The notes below the pieces were generated by a model that was given only the letters and a program-made list of their open reading frames with translations, was not told where the DNA came from and made no database searches. Shown piece after piece: positions 41,067 through 45,998 of a DNA stretch of 45,998 nt. Position 1 is the stretch's first letter; each line of letters starts with the position of its first letter. A program made the translations under genes and the position numbers. Source of the stretch: an uncultured Bacteroidales bacterium (GTDB lineage Bacteria; Bacteroidota; Bacteroidia; Bacteroidales; Paludibacteraceae). The stretch is taken from contig CAIWCC010000068.1 in assembly GCA_903911085.1 (NCBI GenBank), positions 1 to 45,998 of the forward strand, in the 5' to 3' direction.

Positions 41067-43253
41067 TTAATTGCCAATTTCAGATAAAAATTTAATTCTA
41101 ACTAATCGAACTTCAGTTTCGCTATAATCATCTTCGCCGAGTTCTTCCAGTGCAGGCTCAATTTTATCTGTTTCTGCTGTATTGAAATATTCAAAAATTT
41201 CTTCAATGTGATCACCGTCCATTATCTCTTCTAAGAAATAATCTATGTTGATTTTTGTACCAGAATACACTATTGCTTCAATTTCGTCAAGTAACTCACC
41301 AATATCTAATCCTTTTGAAAGTGCAATGTCGTCTAATGCAATTTTTCGGTCAATTGATTGTATGATAGATACTTTTAATTTCGATTTATTTGCTACAGTA
41401 CGTACTCGTAAATCTTCAGGACGTATTATTTCATTTTCTTTGACGTGTTCTTTGATTACTTTCAAGAACTCATCGCCATATCGTTTTGCTTTACCAGCAC
41501 CAACGCCAGGTATATTTTGCAATTCTTCACTTGTAATTGGATAGCTAGTAGCCATTGCCTCTAATGATGGATCTTGAAAAATTACAAATGGCGGTACTTC
41601 TAGCCTTTTTGATAATTTTTTGCGTAAGTCCTTCAAAATCGAGAATAATACATCGTCTGCAGCACATGTACCACCTGAACTTTTTGGAGCTGCATCATCT
41701 TCCTCATCATCAAATTCTTTGTCTTTGACAATTGGGAATGGCTCAGGTTTTTTCAAATATGCTTTTCCTCTTGCTGTTACTCTCAACAATCCATAAGTTT
41801 CGATATCTTTCGATATAAAACAAGCAATCATTGCTTGGCGAATTACCGCATGTAGCAATCTTTCATCTTCATCAGAGGCTGAACCAAAATTTTCTAGTTC
41901 ATCATGTTGATAGGATTTTACGTCTGACGTTTCATTTCCTTTTAGGATGTCGACAATGTGTTCAGCTTTGAACTTCTCTTTTACGAGTAAAATGGTCTCT
42001 AATACCAAGGACAATAGTTCTTGTCCTTCTACAAATTTTCTTGGTTTCATACAGTTATCACAACAGCCACAGTTCTCTTCCATGTATTCTTCTCCAAAAT
42101 AATGGAGTAATAATTTTCGTCTACATATTGAGGATTCTGCATATGCTTGCGTTTCCAATAATAATTGATTGCCAATTTCTTGCTCGGCAACGGGTTTACC
42201 TTGCTGAAATTTGCGTAGTTTATCTAAATCTTTATAAGCGTAAAAGGCAATACATTGACCTTCACCGCCATCACGGCCACCCCGTCCCGTTTCTTGATAA
42301 TATCCTTCTAAACTTTTAGGCATGTCGTAGTGCAAAACATAACGCACATCTGGTTTGTCAATTCCCATCCCAAAAGCAATTGTTGCCACAATGACTTCTA
42401 CTTTTTCCATTAGGAAGCTATCTTGATTTTCGCTTCTAACTGCAGAATCCATACCAGCATGATAGGGAAGTACCGAAACACCATTCATTCGTAGCGTTTC
42501 TGATAATTCTTCTACTTTTTTTCTACTCAAACAATAAATAATACCTGATTTATTTGCTTGAGACCGAATATATTTTATTATATCTTTGTCTACATTGTTC
42601 GTTTTTGGTCGAACTTCGTAATATAAATTTGAACGATTAAAAGATGATTTAAATACCATTGCATTTAACATTCCAAGATTCTTCTGGATGTCATGCTGTA
42701 CTTTTGGTGTAGCAGTGGCTGTTAAAGCTATTAATGGTGCAACTCCAATTTCGTTAATTATTGGACGAATACGTCTATATTCTGGTCGGAAATCATGACC
42801 CCACTCAGAGATACAGTGTGCTTCGTCTACAGCATAAAATGATATTTTTATATTCTTTAAAAACTCGATGTTTTCATCTTTAGTAAGCGATTCTGGTGCA
42901 ACATATAATAACTTTGTTTTACCCGATAAAATGTCACTTTTTACTGCATCTATTGCTTGACGCGACAGTGATGAATTGATAAAATGAGCTATCCCATCTT
43001 CTTCACTAAAGTTACGCATGGCATCTACCTGATTCTTCATCAAAGCTATCAAAGGAGATATTACTATTGCTGTTCCTTCCATTATTAGCGATGGTAGTTG
43101 GTAGCATAGCGATTTTCCTCCACCAGTAGGCATAAGAACGAAAGTGTCCTTGCCGTCAAGCACATTTTGAATCACAGCTTCTTGGTTGCCTTTGAAGTTG
43201 TCGAAACCGAAGTTCTTTTTCAATTCTATGCTTAATGCTGATAGTTTTGTCAT
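41067..43253 (-). CDS. recQ: ATP-dependent DNA helicase RecQ
   Basis: This 728-residue helicase unwinds 3'-5' in recombination and fork repair. Visible: FKGNQEAVIQNVLDGKDTFVLMPTGGGKSLCYQ (Walker A, 41-48), the DEAH-variant block DEAHCISEWGHDFRPEYRRI, TATATPKV, VIVATIAFGMGIDKPDVRYVLHYDMPKSLEGYYQETGRGGRDG, and the zinc-binding CRRKLLLHYFGEEYMEENCGCCDNC. An HRDC domain follows (about 540-620: FVIFQDPSLEAMATSYPITSEELQNIPGVGAGKAKRYG), then an acidic C-terminal extension. It is downstream of clpX on the same strand, a gene order I recall from other Bacteroidales. Confidence 0.97.
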   Translation of the reverse strand: MTKLSALSIELKKNFGFDNFKGNQEAVIQNVLDGKDTFVLMPTGGGKSLCYQLPSLIMEGTAIVISPLIALMKNQVDAMRNFSEEDGIAHFINSSLSRQAIDAVKSDILSGKTKLLYVAPESLTKDENIEFLKNIKISFYAVDEAHCISEWGHDFRPEYRRIRPIINEIGVAPLIALTATATPKVQHDIQKNLGMLNAMVFKSSFNRSNLYYEVRPKTNNVDKDIIKYIRSQANKSGIIYCLSRKKVEELSETLRMNGVSVLPYHAGMDSAVRSENQDSFLMEKVEVIVATIAFGMGIDKPDVRYVLHYDMPKSLEGYYQETGRGGRDGGEGQCIAFYAYKDLDKLRKFQQGKPVAEQEIGNQLLLETQAYAESSICRRKLLLHYFGEEYMEENCGCCDNCMKPRKFVEGQELLSLVLETILLVKEKFKAEHIVDILKGNETSDVKSYQHDELENFGSASDEDERLLHAVIRQAMIACFISKDIETYGLLRVTARGKAYLKKPEPFPIVKDKEFDDEEDDAAPKSSGGTCAADDVLFSILKDLRKKLSKRLEVPPFVIFQDPSLEAMATSYPITSEELQNIPGVGAGKAKRYGDEFLKVIKEHVKENEIIRPEDLRVRTVANKSKLKVSIIQSIDRKIALDDIALSKGLDIGELLDEIEAIVYSGTKINIDYFLEEIMDGDHIEEIFEYFNTAETDKIEPALEELGEDDYSETEVRLVRIKFLSEIGN

Positions 43254-43429
43254 ACTTATAAATGATGTAAAAAAATTGAATACGAAAGTAGTATTTATTG
43301 TCGAATTATCTGCATACTTTACAAAGTTTTTTTACCACATTATGCAAATAATCTATAATTCTACTTGAAAAATCTCAATAGTTTGGTAAAGCAAAATTAT
43401 AAACAGATTTCAAATAAACAATACTTTCT

Positions 43430-43476
43430 ATAAAAAAAAACAGGAATTTAACTATTTGTTTTAGTTAGCTTCCTGT
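43430..43476 (-). terminator. Intrinsic terminator of clpX
   Basis: ACAGGAA (43440-43446) pairs with TTCCTGT (43470-43476), and AACTA (43450-43454) with TAGTT (43462-43466) inside it. On the minus strand the hairpin is followed by nine Ts. It separates clpX from recQ, so recQ probably has its own promoter (a minus-strand -7-like TACTTTCG lies at 43283-43290). Confidence 0.7.
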
Positions 43477-43521
43477 CTGATTTTTTTAATGTGCTTAAAT
43501 TTAAATTATTAGCTTTTGTTG

Positions 43522-44754
43522 CTAAGCTGTTTTTAAACGATTAATATTTGCCTTTTCTATCTTACTCTGTGCATATGGTAGTGAAATATTAAGTTTTTTC
43601 AGATTTTTTGATGGCATTTCAAACATTTCGTCCATCATTATAGTCTCTGTAATTGACCGAAGTCCTCGGGCACCAAGTTTAAATTCTATAGCTTTATCAA
43701 CTATATATTCCAATACATCTTCATCGAATAACAAATCTATTCCATCCATTTTGAATAGTTTTGTGTATTGTTTTATAATTGAATTTTTTGGCTCAGTTAG
43801 TATTCTTCGAAGTGCTGCTTTGTCCAATGGTTCCAAATATGTAAGAATTGGTAGTCTACCAATAATTTCAGGTATTAAACCAAATGACTTAAGGTCTTGT
43901 GGTGCAATATATTGAAGCAGGTTTTGCTTGTCAATATGGTCAGAGCCTTTGGCAGCATTATAACCAACAACACGGGTATTTAAGCGTGAGGCAATCTTTT
44001 TTTCGATTCCATCAAACGCACCACCACATACAAATAATATATTTTGAGTATTAACAGCTATCATTTTTTGGTCGGGGTGTTTACGACCGCCTTGTGGTGG
44101 AACATTAACAATAGCACCTTCTAAAAGCTTTAGTAAGCCTTGTTGTACGCCTTCGCCACTTACATCGCGAGTTATACTTGGATTATCACTTTTACGGGCT
44201 ATTTTATCTATTTCATCTATAAAAACTATACCACGCTCAGCAGCTTTTACATCATAGTCGGCCACTTGTAGTAAACGAGTAAGAATACTTTCAATATCTT
44301 CACCTACATAACCTGCTTCGGTCAAAACTGTTGCATCAACAATTGCAAATGGCACATGAAGTTTTTTAGCTATAGTGCGTGCTAGCAAAGTTTTTCCAGT
44401 TCCTGTGTAACCTACCATGATAATGTTGGATTTCTCTATCTCCACATCATCACTCAACTTCTCTTGCATCAAGCGTTTATAGTGATTATAAACGGCTACT
44501 GAAAGATACCTTTTTGCCTCATCTTGTCCAATTACATATTCATCCAGATACTCCTTTATCTCAATTGGTTTTGGAAGTTGTTCTTTTTTTAAACTTGGTA
44601 AATTGGATTTGCTGATAGAATTTTCTTTCACTATTTCGGATGCTTGAACTGCACATTCATTACATATTTGTGCCGAGTCCATTCCTACAATAAAGAAACC
44701 AATCTGAGATTCTGGTCGCCCGCAAAAGCTACATTTCTTGAAATTTTTTGCCAT
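43522..44754 (-). CDS. clpX: ClpX, ATPase subunit of the ClpXP protease
   Basis: This 410-residue AAA+ unfoldase feeds substrates to ClpP. The N-terminal zinc finger has Cys8, Cys11, Cys31 and Cys34 ([10 protein letters not shown] ... ICNECAVQ). Walker A is GYTGTGKT (115-122), Walker [11 protein letters not shown] (about 172-181), and the GYVGED pore loop is present ([14 protein letters not shown]). Arginine-finger-region residues and the C-terminal domain ([22 protein letters not shown]) follow. It lies 152 bp downstream of clpP on the same strand. The ClpP-docking IGF-type loop was not clearly picked out. Confidence 0.97.
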   Translation of the reverse strand: MAKNFKKCSFCGRPESQIGFFIVGMDSAQICNECAVQASEIVKENSISKSNLPSLKKEQLPKPIEIKEYLDEYVIGQDEAKRYLSVAVYNHYKRLMQEKLSDDVEIEKSNIIMVGYTGTGKTLLARTIAKKLHVPFAIVDATVLTEAGYVGEDIESILTRLLQVADYDVKAAERGIVFIDEIDKIARKSDNPSITRDVSGEGVQQGLLKLLEGAIVNVPPQGGRKHPDQKMIAVNTQNILFVCGGAFDGIEKKIASRLNTRVVGYNAAKGSDHIDKQNLLQYIAPQDLKSFGLIPEIIGRLPILTYLEPLDKAALRRILTEPKNSIIKQYTKLFKMDGIDLLFDEDVLEYIVDKAIEFKLGARGLRSITETIMMDEMFEMPSKNLKKLNISLPYAQSKIEKANINRLKTA

Positions 44755-44906
44755 TATTTTTATTTTAAAACCTTTTTTGCTTGATTATAGTTAGCTAATT
44801 ACTGGCTAAAAATAACTAGTGTTATGTTAAGTTGGATTTGACGTACTCAATTATTTTTGATGATTGAATCGTTTTATTTTCAAATTAACGTTACACTAGC
44901 TACAAA

Positions 44907-45584
44907 CTATTTTTTCTTTTCGTTGAATAGAATTTTGTCAATCATACCGTATTCCAATGCTTCACCAGAGGTCATCCAATAATCACGATCTGAATCTTTT
45001 TCTATGCGCTCGAATGGATTTTCAGAGTGGTCGGCAATTATGGTGTATAATTCCTTTTTTAATTTTTGTATTTCACGGGCAGTTATTTCTATATCAGAAG
45101 CTTGACCTTGTGCACCTCCCATTGGCTGGTGTATCATCACACGTGAATGCTTCAACGCCGAACGTTTACCTTTGGCTCCTGCTACTAGCAAAACTGCACC
45201 CATTGATGCTGCCATTCCAGTACAAATAGTTGCTACGTCGGAACTGATAAATTGCATAGTGTCATATATACCCAATCCGGCGTAAACCGAACCTCCTGGT
45301 GTGTTTAGATAAATTGAAATATCTTTGCCAGGGTCTGAAGAATCTAAATAAAGTAATTGAGCCTGAATTACATTAGCTGTATAATCGTCGACTTGCGTTC
45401 CCAAAAATATTATTCTATCCATCATTAAACGCGAGAAAACGTCCATTTGCGTAACGTTTAACTGACGCTCTTCAAGAATTGATGGGGAAATATAATTACT
45501 AGTAATGTCGGCATATTTATCCAATGCCAAACCGTTCATGCGAAGATGTTTAGTAGCAAAATCGCGGAAATCGTTATTATTCAT
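44907..45584 (-). CDS. clpP: ClpP, proteolytic subunit of the Clp protease
   Basis: This 225-residue serine protease forms the tetradecameric chamber used with ClpX. The catalytic triad is Ser127 ([16 protein letters not shown]), His152 ([10 protein letters not shown]) and Asp201 ([20 protein letters not shown]). The N-terminal 25 or so residues before [14 protein letters not shown] are a propeptide-like extension. clpX follows on the same strand. The upstream partner tig is not in the window. The dispersed repeat copy 2 lies 166 bp upstream of the start. Confidence 0.97.
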   Translation of the reverse strand: MNNNDFRDFATKHLRMNGLALDKYADITSNYISPSILEERQLNVTQMDVFSRLMMDRIIFLGTQVDDYTANVIQAQLLYLDSSDPGKDISIYLNTPGGSVYAGLGIYDTMQFISSDVATICTGMAASMGAVLLVAGAKGKRSALKHSRVMIHQPMGGAQGQASDIEITAREIQKLKKELYTIIADHSENPFERIEKDSDRDYWMTSGEALEYGMIDKILFNEKKK

Positions 45585-45664
45585 ATTTATTTGAGTTTGA
45601 ATGGTTTATTGTATAATAAGTGTTCTTATCGAAAAAGGCTTTTAACCATTTTCAAAAAATAAAA

Positions 45665-45672
45665 CAAAGATA
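45665..45672 (-). promoter_or_regulatory. -7 element of clpP
   Basis: On the minus strand this reads TATCTTTG, 81 bp before the clpP start codon. A -33 element is not clear. It lies between clpP and dispersed repeat copy 2. Confidence 0.5.
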
Positions 45673-45750
45673 GACTTATTTTGTTTTATTTTTTGTAGTT
45701 AAAAACCTTTTCGGTGAAATATCTTTAAGTATTAAATAATAGGATAGCAA

Positions 45751-45998
45751 TAATGTCTTAAAACTCTTCAAGAATTTTGCGCTTTTAGTATTTGGACTGA
45801 CCTCGTCCAATGAGCCGAAAAATGGAGTGAAGTAGGCGTTGAAAACTTTTGTGTTTGAGTGCCGACGTATTTCGTCGGTGCGAGTTTAAAAGTTTTCAGC
45901 CTACGAACGACTGATTTTTCGAGCGAAGTGTGCGCAGTCAAACACTTCAATTCCTTTTTTCCCTCTACTGAAGGAGAGGGTGCCGTAGGCGGGTGATG
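45751..45998 (+). repeat. Dispersed structured repeat, copy 2 (runs to window end)
   Basis: Same orientation as copy 1 at 40617-40865. The core 45799-45930 differs at one base (A to T, equivalent to 40705). All inner stems are kept, but the outer closing arm is altered (TGTGCGCAGTC in place of GGGCGAGGTC), and the terminal REP-like hairpin has mismatches. The copy may continue past the window. Confidence 0.9.

Noticed and set aside
1-45998. Phage, insertion sequence, defence system or tRNA/rRNA genes
   Set aside because: No integrase, transposase, structural phage protein, nuclease-helicase defence set or recognisable RNA gene was found by reading the window. recQ and the DEAD-box gene have ordinary housekeeping contexts.

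Overview
This is a low-GC chromosomal segment of a Bacteroidota bacterium, most likely from the Bacteroidales (Paludibacter-like, from memory of gene content; I cannot place it by alignment). The evidence is that most promoters match the Bacteroides-type pattern (TTTG or ATTG, about 19-20 bp, then TAnnTTTG). Leaders are A-rich with no Shine-Dalgarno sequence. There is a type IX secretion cargo with a gliding-type C-terminal domain, DUF4924 and DUF2147 proteins, and a trp operon that begins with trpB. No rRNA, tRNA, CRISPR array, phage or insertion sequence with a transposase was found.

Layout. 1-5500: tail of an unknown gene, a metallo-beta-lactamase-fold hydrolase, a DUF2147 secreted protein, a Gate-domain membrane protein next to a TetR regulator, and a translation block (rplY, pth, Hsp15-like). 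5578-8692: DUF4924, then dTDP-rhamnose genes rfbA-rfbC-rfbD without rfbB. 8851-15514: pyrH, frr, a BamA-family beta-barrel, rsgA, an Lrp-type regulator, and a DEAD-box RNA helicase behind a long structured leader. 15668-18511: gcvP (minus). 18757-27113: pdxH, lgt, a CAP10-type glycosyltransferase, a PAP2 phosphatase, menG/ubiE, a convergent T9SS-sorted protein, a LysM plus periplasmic-binding fusion and a PorT-like barrel. 27446-34757: a CapD/WbpM-type sugar nucleotide dehydratase, an ABC-F ATPase, an RsmI-like methylase, PspC and uvrB. 34877-40565: the trp operon trpL-B-E-G-D-C. 41067-45584: recQ, clpX and clpP (minus).

The most interesting region is the trp operon and what follows it. It opens with a complete transcription attenuator: a 19-residue leader peptide with Trp-Trp, an intrinsic terminator and a mutually exclusive 9-bp antiterminator. 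A short palindromic repeat (core CCCCTTCAGGGG) then recurs at nearly every gene junction. In trpB, trpG and trpC it lies inside the reading frame, so three tryptophan enzymes carry related N-terminal tails with the motif (T/S)-(N/-)-F-N-(S/T)-(P/S) at residues 12-16. trpF and trpA, which normally complete this operon, are absent. In their place is a 249-bp dispersed repeat that can fold almost end to end. A second copy lies at 45751-45998, with only one difference over a 132-nt core. The two copies are direct repeats bracketing recQ-clpX-clpP.

Two other regulatory candidates are the roughly 240-nt leader of the DEAD-box helicase, with nested small reading frames and a 12-bp long-range duplex, and a terminator-like hairpin inside the 5' part of pth, just after five tandem TTGTAAC heptamers.
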